This document shows positions 14,582-23,312 of a DNA stretch of 64,000 nt, piece by piece. Both the position numbers and the translations under genes were made by a program. The stretch's first letter is position 1, and every line of letters starts with the position of its first letter. The DNA comes from Olsenella sp. An270 (GTDB lineage Bacteria; Actinomycetota; Coriobacteriia; Coriobacteriales; Atopobiaceae): contig NZ_NFJF01000005.1 of NCBI RefSeq assembly GCF_002159735.1, forward strand, positions 62,001 through 126,000, read 5' to 3'. The notes beneath the pieces were generated by a model. It made no database searches, had not been told where the DNA came from, and saw only the letters and a list, made by a program, of their open reading frames with translations.

Positions 14582-17012
14582 ATGCGAAGACCTCGCCGGC
14601 GATGCGGGCGGTCTCGGTGGCGTCCTTGGCGTAGAAGTCAGCACCCACCATCTGGGCGTACTCGGGCGTGAGCACGGCACCGCCCACGACGACCCTGCAC
14701 CAGGGGGCGCGCTCGCGCAGAAGCTCGATCGTCTCGGCCATGGCCGGTACCGTCGAGGTCATGAGCGCCGAGAGGCCCACCAGGCGCACGTGGCGCTCCA
14801 CCACGACGTCGGCCACGGTCTCCGGCGCCACGTCGCGCCCGAGGTCGATCACCTCGAAGCCGTAGTTCTCGAGCAGCATGCGCACGATGTTCTTGCCGAT
14901 GTCGTGGATGTCGCCGCGCACGGTGCACACGACCACGGGACCCTTGCCCGCCGACGCGCCCGCCTGGCCCGCAGCGGCCTCGCGCACCGTTTCGAAGCCG
15001 GCCTTTGCCGCCTCAGCCGAGGCCATGAGCTGCGGCAGGAAGAACGTTCCCGCCTCGAAGCGCAGCCCCACCTCGTCGAGGGCGGGCACCAGCACCTCGT
15101 TGATCGCGAACATCGCGTCGTGGTCGCGAAGGACCTCGCGCATGGCGTCGGCCATGGGGGCGCCGCGCCCGTCGAGGACGAGCCGGCGGGCGCGCTCGAC
15201 GGGGTCGGTCGGAAGCGCCGTGTCCTTCTCTGACGGCGCAGCCTTCTCGCCCGGGGCTGCGGCCGGCACCGCGTCGGAGCGGCCCGCGTAGTGCTCCACG
15301 TAGAAGCGCGCCGCCTCGTCCTCCCCGGAGAGCACGCGCCAGGAGTCCACCACGTCCATCATGCGCCGCACGCCGGGGTTGATAATCGCGAGGTCGAGGC
15401 CGGCGCCGAAGGCCGCCGCGAGAAACGTTGCGTTGACGAGCGGGCGGAAGGGCAGGCCAAAGCTGATGTTGGAGACGCCGAGAACCGTGCGAACGCCGGG
15501 AAGCTCCGACTTGACCAGGCGAATCGCGTCCAGGATGGTGCGCGGGGCGGTCTGGTCGGTCGAGGCCGCCATGGCGAGGCAGTCGATGACGACGTCGGCG
15601 CGCGGGATGCCGGCGGCGTCCGTGGCGGCCACGATCTTGCGCGCCACGGCCAGGCGTCCGGCGGCGGTGGCGGGGATGCCGTCCTCGTCGAGCGTGAGGC
15701 CCACGAGCGCGCAGCCGTAGCGCGCGGCGAGCGGCACCACGGCGGCGAGCGAGTCGGCCTTGCCGTTCACGGAGTTGACGAGCGCCTTGCCGGGATAGCG
15801 ACGCACCGCGGCCTCGATGACCGCGGGGTCGGAGGCGTCGATCTGCAGCGGCAGCGTGGTCACGCCCAGGAGCTCGTCGACGAGGCGGCACATGACCGCA
15901 CGCTCGTCAATCTCGGGCAGGCCGGCGTTGACGTCCAGGATCTGGGCGCCCGCGCGCTCCTGGGCGATGGCCTCGGCGATCACGTGGTCGTGGTTGCCGC
16001 TGCGCAGCGCCTCCTTCATCTTCTTCTTGCCCGTGGGGTTGATGCGCTCGCCGATGACGCCCACCTCGCCCGGAACGAGCGAGGCCACGCGCTGGGGGCC
16101 GCAGACGGCGAAGCGGTCGGGCAGGGTGCGACGGACGGGGGCGCGGCCGGAGAGCAGCGCGCGCTCGGCGGCAATGTGCTCCGGGGTCGTGCCGCAGCAG
16201 CCGCCGAGGATGGAGACGCCCGACTCCAGCATGGGGACGACTGCGGTCGCAAACTCATCGGGGCCTATGTCATAGACCGTGACGCCGTCCTCGACATGCG
16301 GCAGCCCGGCGTTTGCCTGCACCATGAGCGGGCAGCGGGCCCAGTCGGCCATGCGCGCCACGAGCGGGGCCACCTCCGCGGGGCCGAGCGAGCAGTTGAT
16401 GCCCACCGCCGCGGCGCCGAGCGAGGACAGCGTGAGGGCGGCGACCTCCGGCGTGGTGCCCAGGAAGGTGCGTCCGTCCTCCTCGAAGGTCATCGTGACG
16501 AGGGCGGGGAGGCTCGAGTTCTCACGCGCGGCGAGCAGGGCCGCCTTGGCCTCCGCGAGGTCCGACATGGTCTCTATGACAAAGAGGTCCGCCCCGGCCG
16601 CCTCTGCGGCACGCACCTGCCGGGCGAAGAGCTCGTAGGCGTCGTCGAAGGCGAGCGGGCCCATGGGCGCAAGGAGCTGACCCGTCGGCCCCAGGTCAGC
16701 CGCCACGTAGCGGGCGCCAGAGGCGCGGGCGCAGGACACGGCCGCCGCAAAGACCTCCTCCACCGTGGCGGCGTCACCGAGCTTGGCCGCGTTGGCGCCG
16801 AAGGTGTTGGTGGTCACCACGTCGGCACCGGCCGCGACGTAGGCGGCGTGCACGTCCGTCACCACCTCCGGGTGCGTGAGGCACAGGAGCTCGGGCAGCT
16901 CCCCGGCGGCGAGCCCGCGCGCCTGGAGCTGCGTGCCCATGGCGCCGTCGAAGAGCAGAAACGCGTCGCCGTCGAGGGCGGCGGCAAGCAGGTCCTTCTG
17001 GGCGGCTGGCAT
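14580..17012 (-). CDS. metH: Cobalamin-dependent methionine synthase, without activation domain
   Basis: 810 residues. Methylates homocysteine using methyl-tetrahydrofolate through B12. Domains: homocysteine-binding barrel (1-300) with GINCS and GGCCGT zinc Cys motifs; pterin-binding barrel (about 320-600, GERINPTGKKKMKEAL); B12 module (about 630-810) with the cobalamin DIHDIGKN motif. The C-terminal AdoMet reactivation domain of full-length MetH is absent and is supplied by the separate gene at 17300-18019. The ATG at 17012 follows AAAGGAG. No cobalamin or SAM riboswitch was recognised in the leader, which instead holds palindromic element B. Confidence 0.94.
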   Translation of the reverse strand: MPAAQKDLLAAALDGDAFLLFDGAMGTQLQARGLAAGELPELLCLTHPEVVTDVHAAYVAAGADVVTTNTFGANAAKLGDAATVEEVFAAAVSCARASGARYVAADLGPTGQLLAPMGPLAFDDAYELFARQVRAAEAAGADLFVIETMSDLAEAKAALLAARENSSLPALVTMTFEEDGRTFLGTTPEVAALTLSSLGAAAVGINCSLGPAEVAPLVARMADWARCPLMVQANAGLPHVEDGVTVYDIGPDEFATAVVPMLESGVSILGGCCGTTPEHIAAERALLSGRAPVRRTLPDRFAVCGPQRVASLVPGEVGVIGERINPTGKKKMKEALRSGNHDHVIAEAIAQERAGAQILDVNAGLPEIDERAVMCRLVDELLGVTTLPLQIDASDPAVIEAAVRRYPGKALVNSVNGKADSLAAVVPLAARYGCALVGLTLDEDGIPATAAGRLAVARKIVAATDAAGIPRADVVIDCLAMAASTDQTAPRTILDAIRLVKSELPGVRTVLGVSNISFGLPFRPLVNATFLAAAFGAGLDLAIINPGVRRMMDVVDSWRVLSGEDEAARFYVEHYAGRSDAVPAAAPGEKAAPSEKDTALPTDPVERARRLVLDGRGAPMADAMREVLRDHDAMFAINEVLVPALDEVGLRFEAGTFFLPQLMASAEAAKAGFETVREAAAGQAGASAGKGPVVVCTVRGDIHDIGKNIVRMLLENYGFEVIDLGRDVAPETVADVVVERHVRLVGLSALMTSTVPAMAETIELLRERAPWCRVVVGGAVLTPEYAQMVGADFYAKDATETARIAGEVFA

Positions 17013-17082
17013 GCGGGCTCCTTTCACGTCGCTGCGCTCCATGCTAGCAGCCCTCTCGGGGCGCCGCACAGGAGAACGCTTT

Positions 17083-17306
17083 GCATAAAAAGGCCGCGCG
17101 TGCGGCACAACGGCCCTGTCGGAGCATAAAACGTCGACTCGTGTAGCGTGATTTGAGGGGTGGCTCACGTAGCGTAAGAGAGTTTGCCCAGTTGAGTACA
17201 TAATACTAGAAACTAGATTGAGATTTTTCCCGGAATCTGTGCTACACGAGTCGCCGTTTTATGTCCCGGAAGCGTCGTTATGCCGCACGAGGAAGACTTT
17301 TATGCA
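17083..17306. repeat. Four-unit palindromic intergenic element, copy B
   Basis: Half-units at 17083-17112, 17124-17149 (forward) and 17239-17264, 17276-17306 (reverse). Inner arms share CGACTCG, outer arms share GTGCGGCA followed by AACG, both different from copies A and C. The TAA stop of the MetH activation gene (17300-17302, minus strand) lies inside the terminal GCATAAAA. A partial extra core (CTCACGTAGCGTAAG) lies in the centre near 17164. Confidence 0.85.
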
Positions 17307-18019
17307 CGCGGAGCGCCGCACGTCCTCCCGGACGCGCGCAGCACGCAGAAGTCGCAGCAGGGACAGGCGGCGCAGCTGGCACGGATGCCCTCGCGCGGCG
17401 CGGTGAGAAGGCCCACCACGGCGGTCACGCTCTTGGTGGGTGACATCAGGTAGTCCGCCGAGAGCGTGATCCCCAGCGCCCGCTGCGCGTCGAGCGTGGC
17501 GAGCAGGGGAGCCTGCGTCGCCAGCGGAAGGTCGCCGTAGCCGGGTGAGAAGCGCGAGGAGCAGAAGAGGCCCCGGTCCGCAGCGGCCGCCACGACGCTC
17601 GCCTCCGCGGCGTCTGCCGCGCGCTCGACGAGGGCAGAGCCGGCGGCGTCAAGGACCAGCTGGCCCACGGGGTCGGTGAGCGAGAGCCGGCGGAGCTCGG
17701 CCTCCACGCCCATGCCCGCCGTCACCGCGAGCACGGCGGCCGCCACGGCGCCGTCGAGATGCGCGGCGATGGAGCTTCCCCACAACTCGAGAGCGCAACC
17801 CGCAAGGCTGATGACGGGCTCGCCGTCCCGCTCGCCCCTTTCCGCCACGTCGAAGATGCGAACGCAGGCACGCGGGCGGGCCACCTCCAGGCAGCGTGCC
17901 ATGCCCGCGTCTATGCGGGCGTCGAGCTCCTCGGTGAGGGTCTGACCGGCATAGCCCAGGTAGCGCAGGACCTCGCCACGGTCCAGAGAGCGAACGTCAT
18001 AGGTCTGGACGGCCTCCAC
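17300..18019 (-). CDS. Methionine synthase activation-domain protein
   Basis: 239 residues, stand-alone equivalent of the AdoMet-binding reactivation domain of MetH, which reductively remethylates oxidised cobalamin. The family motif FSPGYGDLPLATQAPLL is present, and the C-terminus is Cys-rich (CAACPCCDFC). It lies between metF (3 bp upstream) and metH (287 bp downstream), all on the minus strand, forming a methionine-synthesis cluster. The ATG at 18019 is close behind the metF stop. The stop codon falls within palindromic element B. Confidence 0.85.
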   Translation of the reverse strand: MEAVQTYDVRSLDRGEVLRYLGYAGQTLTEELDARIDAGMARCLEVARPRACVRIFDVAERGERDGEPVISLAGCALELWGSSIAAHLDGAVAAAVLAVTAGMGVEAELRRLSLTDPVGQLVLDAAGSALVERAADAAEASVVAAAADRGLFCSSRFSPGYGDLPLATQAPLLATLDAQRALGITLSADYLMSPTKSVTAVVGLLTAPREGIRASCAACPCCDFCVLRASGRTCGAPRA

Positions 18020-18022
18020 GCG

Positions 18023-18892
18023 CTAGGCCCCCAGATAGCCGCAGGCAACGAGCGCCTCCCGGGCGGCATGGGCGACGGAGGGCTTGTTCATGCTGTAGAC
18101 GTGGCAGCCGTCCACGCCGTTGGCGGCGAGGTCGCAGAGCTGCTCGCAGGCGTACTCGACGCCAGCGCGTGCCTGGTCGGCAGGGTCGTCCCCGGCGAGC
18201 ACGAGACGCTTCACGACCTTGGCGGGGATGGAGGCGCCGCAGGTGAACGCCATGCGCTGGATCTGCTTCACGCTCGTGAACGGCATGATGCCGGCGACGA
18301 TGGGAAGGCGCACGCGGTGGCGCAGGCACTTCTCGCGGAAGCGATAGAAGTCCTCGTTGTCAAAGAAGAGCTGCGAGACCAGATAGTCGGCACCGGCCTC
18401 CTGCTTCTTGTAGAGGCTCTCGAAGCTCTCCTCCTCCGTGGGGGACTCGACGTGTCCCTCGGGGTAGCAGGCCGCGCCGATGCAGAGGTCGGCGCCCGAC
18501 GCGCGCAGATGCTCGATGAGGTCGGAGGCGTGCGCGAAGTCGATCGGCTCGCGCCCCGGAGCACGGTCCCCGCGCAGGGCCAGCACGTTCTCGATGCCCG
18601 CCTGGGCGAGCTGCGCCACGTAGGCGTCGACGTCCGCGCGCGCCGATCCCAGGCACGTGAGGTGCGCGAGGGCGGTGACGCCGAGGTCGCGCTCGATGGA
18701 GGCGGCGATGGGCACGGTGTTTGCCGAGTTGCCGGACCCTCCCGCGGAGTAGGTGACCGAGATCCAGTCCGGGCGGTCGGCGGCCATCTCGCTCGCGATG
18801 GCGTATGCCTCCTCGAGGGGCAGGTTCCCCTTCGGGGGGAAGATCTCGAACGAGAAGGTCTGGCGCTCGGCGAGCTTGTCGGCGATCCTCAT
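18023..18892 (-). CDS. metF: 5,10-methylenetetrahydrofolate reductase
   Basis: 289 residues, the usual MetF length. Reduces methylene-THF to methyl-THF, the donor for MetH. TIM-barrel motifs: SFEIFPPKG at the N-terminus, SVTYSAGGS, HLTCLGSARADVD and VLALRGDRAP in the middle. The segment QLFFDNEDFYRFREKC and the IVAGIMPFTSV strand are typical. AAAGGGG lies before the ATG. First gene of the metF-activation protein-metH cluster. Confidence 0.94.
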   Translation of the reverse strand: MRIADKLAERQTFSFEIFPPKGNLPLEEAYAIASEMAADRPDWISVTYSAGGSGNSANTVPIAASIERDLGVTALAHLTCLGSARADVDAYVAQLAQAGIENVLALRGDRAPGREPIDFAHASDLIEHLRASGADLCIGAACYPEGHVESPTEEESFESLYKKQEAGADYLVSQLFFDNEDFYRFREKCLRHRVRLPIVAGIMPFTSVKQIQRMAFTCGASIPAKVVKRLVLAGDDPADQARAGVEYACEQLCDLAANGVDGCHVYSMNKPSVAHAAREALVACGYLGA

Positions 18893-18919
18893 GCTGGCCC
18901 CTTTCCCCGGCCGCGGATG

Positions 18920-19774
18920 TCAGTCGAATCCGTCCCCATTGTCACACATGAACGAGGGCATGCGACCGCTGGACGTCGCCTCGGCGATGTCGAGGAGGGC
19001 CCGCGCCACCGACTCCTCGTCGGCGGGCCCGATGTGGTAACGGGCGCACTCGCGCACGACGGGCACGGCGTTGGCCACGGCGACGGAGTTCTCGTAGTGG
19101 CGCAGCACGGCGAGGTCGTTCTCGGCGTCCCCGAAGCAGCAGACCTCGTCGGGCGTGAGCCCCAGGCGCTCCATGAGGAAGTCCCCGCCGTGGTCCTTCC
19201 CAAAGCCGTGCGGCGTGATGTCGATGTGGGGCGTCCCGGGCATGGGGCAGACGAAGTCGAGCGCCGCGAGGCGGGAGCCCAGGAGGGCGGCGACCTCCTG
19301 GCAGCGCCCGAAGCTGCCCACGACGCGGACGTTCGCCTTGTAGCAGGGGTCGTCGGGGACGACGGGGACTGCTGTCTCCACGCGCCAGAAGTTGTCGGGG
19401 TGCGCCAGGACGTAGGCGAGGTCCGCGCCCACGGCGACCTTTTCGCCGCCGTACTCGACGACGAGGTAGGCGTCGTCTACCCCGGCGAGCTCGGCCGCCA
19501 CGCGCACGAGCTCGTCATGGTCGAGCTCGACCTTCTCGACGAGCTCGCCGTCGAGGTAGACGAGCTGGCCGTTGCTCGTGACGGCAGTCGAGCACGCCGT
19601 CTCGTCGCCCGCGAACATCTGCGGCAGGTCCCGGTAGATGCGTCCCGTACAGGGGGCAAAGTGGACGCCCGCCTCCCGCAGCGTGCGGATGGCGTCCAGG
19701 GCGAAGGGGGTTATCACGTGGTCGTCGCGCCAGATGAGCGTGGCGTCGAGGTCGCTGAGCACAAGGCGGATCAC
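18920..19774 (-). CDS. HAD-family (Cof-type) phosphatase
   Basis: 284 residues. The N-terminal HAD motif is SDLDATLIW (DxDxT nucleophile), the middle of the protein is a Cof-type cap, and motif IV is CFGDAENDLAVLRHYENSVAVANA. The HGFGKDHGGDFLMERLG segment contains the motif III Lys. Likely a sugar-phosphate or nucleotide phosphatase; substrate not predictable. GTG at 19774 preceded by GAGGAG. Single gene between metF and the prepilin peptidase. Confidence 0.85.
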   Translation of the reverse strand: MIRLVLSDLDATLIWRDDHVITPFALDAIRTLREAGVHFAPCTGRIYRDLPQMFAGDETACSTAVTSNGQLVYLDGELVEKVELDHDELVRVAAELAGVDDAYLVVEYGGEKVAVGADLAYVLAHPDNFWRVETAVPVVPDDPCYKANVRVVGSFGRCQEVAALLGSRLAALDFVCPMPGTPHIDITPHGFGKDHGGDFLMERLGLTPDEVCCFGDAENDLAVLRHYENSVAVANAVPVVRECARYHIGPADEESVARALLDIAEATSSGRMPSFMCDNGDGFD

Positions 19775-19856
19775 GGGGACTCCTCTGTGACGGCTGCGGC
19801 GGGAATGCGGGTTCGAGCACCCGGCGATCCCCGCGCGCAGCCGTCGGGAAGGCCCA

Positions 19857-19883
19857 GGCGCGACGGTCGGGGGCCGTCGCGCC
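19857..19883 (-). terminator. Hairpin downstream of the prepilin peptidase gene
   Basis: GGCGCGACGG (19857-19866) and CCGTCGCGCC (19874-19883) form a perfect 10 bp stem with a seven-base loop, about 105 bp past the peptidase stop on the minus strand. No U-tract, so termination is only a guess. Confidence 0.35.
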
Positions 19884-19989
19884 CGAAAACGCCGCGTGTC
19901 GGCGCTGGGCTCGACGCACGGCCACTCTAGGTATAACCCGCTCGGCCGAGAGCGTAGCACAGAAACTCGCAGACGGTACCGGCGGCACC

Positions 19990-20481
19990 TCAGAGGGTCG
20001 AGGCGACGGGAGGGGTCGCGAGCACGACGGCAAGGGACGCCGCCGCTATGGCAGGGCCCAGCGGGATCGCCGGCGGACGACCGCGCGCCCGCGGCGCGAC
20101 GACCAGCCATCCGATGACCCCCACCAGACACGACAGCCCCACCGCGAGCAGACCGCCGACCGGCCCGGCCCAGACGCCGACCGCGGAGAGGAGCTTGACG
20201 TCTCCCCCTCCCACGCCCGGGCCTCGCCCGAGCCTAGACGACAGGGCCGACGCGGCCAGCATGACGGCGAGGACGACGGTGCCTCCCGCCAGCACCCGCG
20301 CGAGGGGAAGCACGCCTCCTCCGCAGAGCGCAACGACGACGGCGCGCACCAGCCCCGAGAGCGCGGCGGCGGCCGAGCACCCGTTTGGAATGATCCTGCA
20401 CCTCAGGTCGGTCGCCGCGGCAACGCCGAGCGACGCTGCGAGCACGCCGACGCACGCGACCGTCACCACGACCCCCACCAT
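19990..20481 (-). CDS. Type IV prepilin peptidase (A24 family), short form
   Basis: 163 residues, polytopic membrane protein with about five or six hydrophobic segments. The two catalytic aspartates are visible: ATDLRCRIIPN (D25) and GGGDVKLL (D94). It lacks the N-terminal methyltransferase domain of PilD, as do TadV/CpaA-type peptidases, so it probably processes Flp/Tad or pseudopilin-type precursors. No pilin genes are nearby. The ATG at 20481 follows GAGGGGG. Confidence 0.8.
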   Translation of the reverse strand: MVGVVVTVACVGVLAASLGVAAATDLRCRIIPNGCSAAAALSGLVRAVVVALCGGGVLPLARVLAGGTVVLAVMLAASALSSRLGRGPGVGGGDVKLLSAVGVWAGPVGGLLAVGLSCLVGVIGWLVVAPRARGRPPAIPLGPAIAAASLAVVLATPPVASTL

Positions 20482-20645
20482 GCCGCCCCCTCTCGTCTGC
20501 CGGGATTCTAGACGGACCGCGCCGAGGGCGCTTCTAGGTTCTCGGGGGTTTGTACGAGACGGCGAGACGGCGCCCCTCGCTCGCGCGAGCGCCGCGGCGG
20601 GCGGCGTATACTGTGGCGCGGACCAATGACGGAGGGAGAGGGCGC

Positions 20646-21824
20646 ATGACCAGCTGGCTCGTGAGAACGTTCGTGCCAAACGCGGACGACACCGCCGACC
20701 CGGCGGTGCGCACGCGCTACGGCCTTCTCGCCAGCGTCACGTGCATCGTCTGCAACGTCGCTCTGTGCCTGGGCAAAGGGGCGGTGGGTCTTCTCGCCGG
20801 CTCGGTCTCCATCGTGGCCGACGCCGTCAACAACCTCTCCGACGCCTCGAGCAACGTGGTAAGCCTGCTCGGCTTCAAGCTCGCGAGCCGCCCTGCCGAC
20901 GAGGAGCACCCCTACGGGCACGGTCGCTTTGAGTATCTGGCCGGGCTCGTGGTGGCCGTGCTGGTATGCGCCATCGGCATCAACCTGCTGGGCTCCTCCG
21001 TCGACAAGATCGCGCATCCCGAGCCCACCGAGTTCGGCCCTGCCGTGGTCGTCGTGCTCGTGGGGTCCATGCTGGTGAAGCTGTGGATGGCGTCGTTCAA
21101 CCGCCGCCTGGGGAGGACAATCTCGTCCGACACGCTCGAGGCCACCGCCGTGGACTCGAGAAACGACGTGATCTCCACCGCCGCTGTCCTCGCCTCCGCC
21201 GTGGTCTCCCAGCTCACGGGCTTCGACCTCGACGGCTGGGCGGGACTTGCCGTGGGCGGCTTCATCTGCTGGAGCGGCGTCGAGCTCGTGCGCGAGGCCG
21301 TGAGCCCGCTTTTGGGTCGCGTGCCCGACCCCGCCTACGTCGAGCACATCCGCGAGAAGATCATGAGCTACCCCGGCGTCCTGGGCACCCACGACCTCAT
21401 GGTCCACGACTACGGCCCCGGGAGGCAGTTCGCGAGCGCCCACGTGGAGATGGCCGCCGAGGGCGACCCCCTCGAGCAGCACGACCTCCTCGACAACATC
21501 GAGCAGGACTTCAAGGACGACGAGGGCCTGGTCATGACGCTGCACTACGACCCCATCGTCACCAACGACCCCGAAGTCCGCGACATGCGCCACTGGATCG
21601 ACCTCGCGGTGAAGGGGATCGACGGTCGCCTCTCGATCCACGACCTCCGCTGCGTGCCCGGGCCCACGCACACCAACGTGATCTTTGACTGCGTGCGCCC
21701 CGCCGGCTGCGAGCTCTCCACCGGCGAGCTGCGCGAGCGCGTCTCCTCCCTCGTACGCGAGCGCTACCCGCGCGCGATCTGCAAGATAACGATCGACGAC
21801 TCCTACATCTCCTCCCGTCAGTGA
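20646..21824 (+). CDS. Cation diffusion facilitator metal exporter
   Basis: 392 residues, CDF family (Zn/Mn/Fe efflux in exchange for protons). Six membrane segments in the first 215 or so residues. The metal site residues appear as ADAVNNLSDASSN in TM2 and AVDSRNDVIST in TM5, with HPYGHGRFEY between TM2 and TM3. The cytoplasmic C-terminal domain is longer than usual, about 170 residues, apparently two ferredoxin-like repeats. GGAGGGAG precedes the ATG at 20646, and TATACT at 20607 is a possible -10. Confidence 0.9.
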   Translation: MTSWLVRTFVPNADDTADPAVRTRYGLLASVTCIVCNVALCLGKGAVGLLAGSVSIVADAVNNLSDASSNVVSLLGFKLASRPADEEHPYGHGRFEYLAGLVVAVLVCAIGINLLGSSVDKIAHPEPTEFGPAVVVVLVGSMLVKLWMASFNRRLGRTISSDTLEATAVDSRNDVISTAAVLASAVVSQLTGFDLDGWAGLAVGGFICWSGVELVREAVSPLLGRVPDPAYVEHIREKIMSYPGVLGTHDLMVHDYGPGRQFASAHVEMAAEGDPLEQHDLLDNIEQDFKDDEGLVMTLHYDPIVTNDPEVRDMRHWIDLAVKGIDGRLSIHDLRCVPGPTHTNVIFDCVRPAGCELSTGELRERVSSLVRERYPRAICKITIDDSYISSRQ

Positions 21825-21835
21825 TCGGAGCCCCC

Positions 21836-22270
21836 ATGCCCTCCAGCAGCTACCTCGCCAAGCAGATGATCGTCATGAGGCGCGACCTCCGGATGCGCAA
21901 GGGCAAGATCGCCGCGCAGGCCGGGCACGCCTGCGTCGAGGCGGTCCTCATGGCGCTCGTGCGCGAGGGGCGCGGGGCGGACCTGCGCGCCACCGACGGC
22001 TGGGCGTGGGTCGAGCACGCGGAGGACGACGTCACCCCGCTCACCGACTGGTTCGACGCGGGCGTCGCCAAGGTCTGCGTGTACGTGGACTCCGAGGAGG
22101 AGCTGCTCGACCTCGCCGCTCGTGGCCGCGAGCTGGGCTTTGCCGTGGCGCTGGTGCGTGACGCGGGTCACACCGAGTTCCACGGCGAGCCCACCTACAC
22201 CTGCCTCGCCTTCGAGCCGCTCCCGGCCGAGAAGATCGACCCGCTGACGGGCGAGCTGCCCCTCTACTAG
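21836..22270 (+). CDS. Peptidyl-tRNA hydrolase, Pth2 family
   Basis: 144 residues. Pth2 enzymes release peptidyl-tRNA; the archaeal/eukaryotic type is uncommon but present in actinobacteria. Motifs: KQMIVMRRDLRMRKGKIAAQAGHAC at the N-terminus (catalytic Lys/Gln region), VCVYVDSEEELLDLAARGRELG, VALVRDAGHTEF and the PLTGELPLY end. The ATG at 21836 follows CGGAG and lies 11 bp after the CDF stop, so the two genes are probably cotranscribed. Confidence 0.85.
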   Translation: MPSSSYLAKQMIVMRRDLRMRKGKIAAQAGHACVEAVLMALVREGRGADLRATDGWAWVEHAEDDVTPLTDWFDAGVAKVCVYVDSEEELLDLAARGRELGFAVALVRDAGHTEFHGEPTYTCLAFEPLPAEKIDPLTGELPLY

Positions 22271-22342
22271 CCGCTGGTCCTTCTCGCCCGCGAACCCAAA
22301 CCTCCGAGGGATGGGCGCCTGGGATGTTACCGATACGTAATT

Positions 22343-22354
22343 CCTACTTGTAGG
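22343..22354. promoter_or_regulatory. CCTAC-TT-GTAGG palindrome upstream of cysK
   Basis: CCTAC (22343-22347), TT, GTAGG (22350-22354) lies about 45 bp before the cysK start. Its short CCTAC half-site resembles operators of Rrf2-family regulators (CymR/IscR type) that control cysteine genes. Assignment inferred from motif and target. Confidence 0.45.
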
Positions 22355-22400
22355 GTGGGTTTATGAGTGGCACGCTGGAGCCCCGGGAGAAGGAGGCACC

Positions 22401-23312
22401 ATGCGCGTCGCACACACCGTCGAGGACCTGATCGGGTCCACCCCCCTCGTCGACCTCTCGTCGCTCGCCGGGGGCTCGGCCCGCGTTCTCGGAAAGCTCG
22501 AGGCGGCCAACCCCGGCGGCTCCGCCAAGGACCGCGTGGCCCGCGCGATGGTCGACGACGCCGAGCGCACCGGGCGCCTCTCCCCCGGCGGCACCATCAT
22601 CGAGCCCACGAGCGGCAACACCGGAGTGGGCCTCGCCATGGTCGCCGCCGCGCGCGGCTATCGGCTCGTCCTCACGATGCCCGACACCATGAGCGTGGAG
22701 CGGCGCGCCCTCGCGGCCGCCTACGGCGCCACGATCGAGCTCACGCCGGGTACCGAGGGCATGGCCGGGGCGGTCGCGCGCGCGGAGGAGCTGGCCGCCG
22801 CGACGCCCAACTCCATCATCGCCGGGCAGTTTGACAACCCCGCCAACCCGCGCGCCCACTACGAGACCACCGGCCCGGAGATCTGGGCAGACACCGACGG
22901 CACTGTCGACGTGCTCGTTGCCGGCGTGGGAACCGGCGGCACGCTCTGCGGGTCAGCGCGCTACCTCAAGGAGAAGAACCCCGCCGTGCGTGCCGTCGCC
23001 GTGGAGCCCGCCGAGTCGCGGGTGCTCGCCGGCGGCGCGGCCGGCCCGCACGCGATCCAAGGCATCGGCGCCAACTTCGTGCCCGGCAACTTCGACCGCT
23101 CGCTCGTGGACGAGATCATGCCCGTGAGCTCGGCGGACGCCCTCGCCACCTGGCGTCGCCTCGAGCGCGAGCTGGGGCTTCTCGTGGGCATCTCCTCCGG
23201 CGCCGCCGTCTGCGCCGCGCTCTCGCTCGCCGCGCGCCCGGAGTGCGCCGGGAAGACGATCGTGGCCGTGCTCCCCGACACCGGCGAGCGCTACCTCTCC
23301 GTGGAGGCATGA
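22401..23312 (+). CDS. cysK: Cysteine synthase (O-acetylserine sulfhydrylase)
   Basis: 303 residues, PLP enzyme that makes cysteine from O-acetylserine and sulfide. The PLP lysine is in NPGGSAKDRVA, TSGNTG forms the substrate loop, the glycine-rich phosphate loop is VGTGGT, and the late motif is GISSGAAV. AAGGAGG precedes the ATG. Its TGA overlaps the cysE ATG (ATGA), giving a coupled cysK-cysE operon; the two proteins form the cysteine synthase complex in many bacteria. Confidence 0.95.
   Translation: MRVAHTVEDLIGSTPLVDLSSLAGGSARVLGKLEAANPGGSAKDRVARAMVDDAERTGRLSPGGTIIEPTSGNTGVGLAMVAAARGYRLVLTMPDTMSVERRALAAAYGATIELTPGTEGMAGAVARAEELAAATPNSIIAGQFDNPANPRAHYETTGPEIWADTDGTVDVLVAGVGTGGTLCGSARYLKEKNPAVRAVAVEPAESRVLAGGAAGPHAIQGIGANFVPGNFDRSLVDEIMPVSSADALATWRRLERELGLLVGISSGAAVCAALSLAARPECAGKTIVAVLPDTGERYLSVEA

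Noticed and set aside
17013-17299. Cobalamin or SAM riboswitch ahead of metH
   Set aside because: No recognisable B12-box or SAM-box core was seen; the region is explained by palindromic element B.
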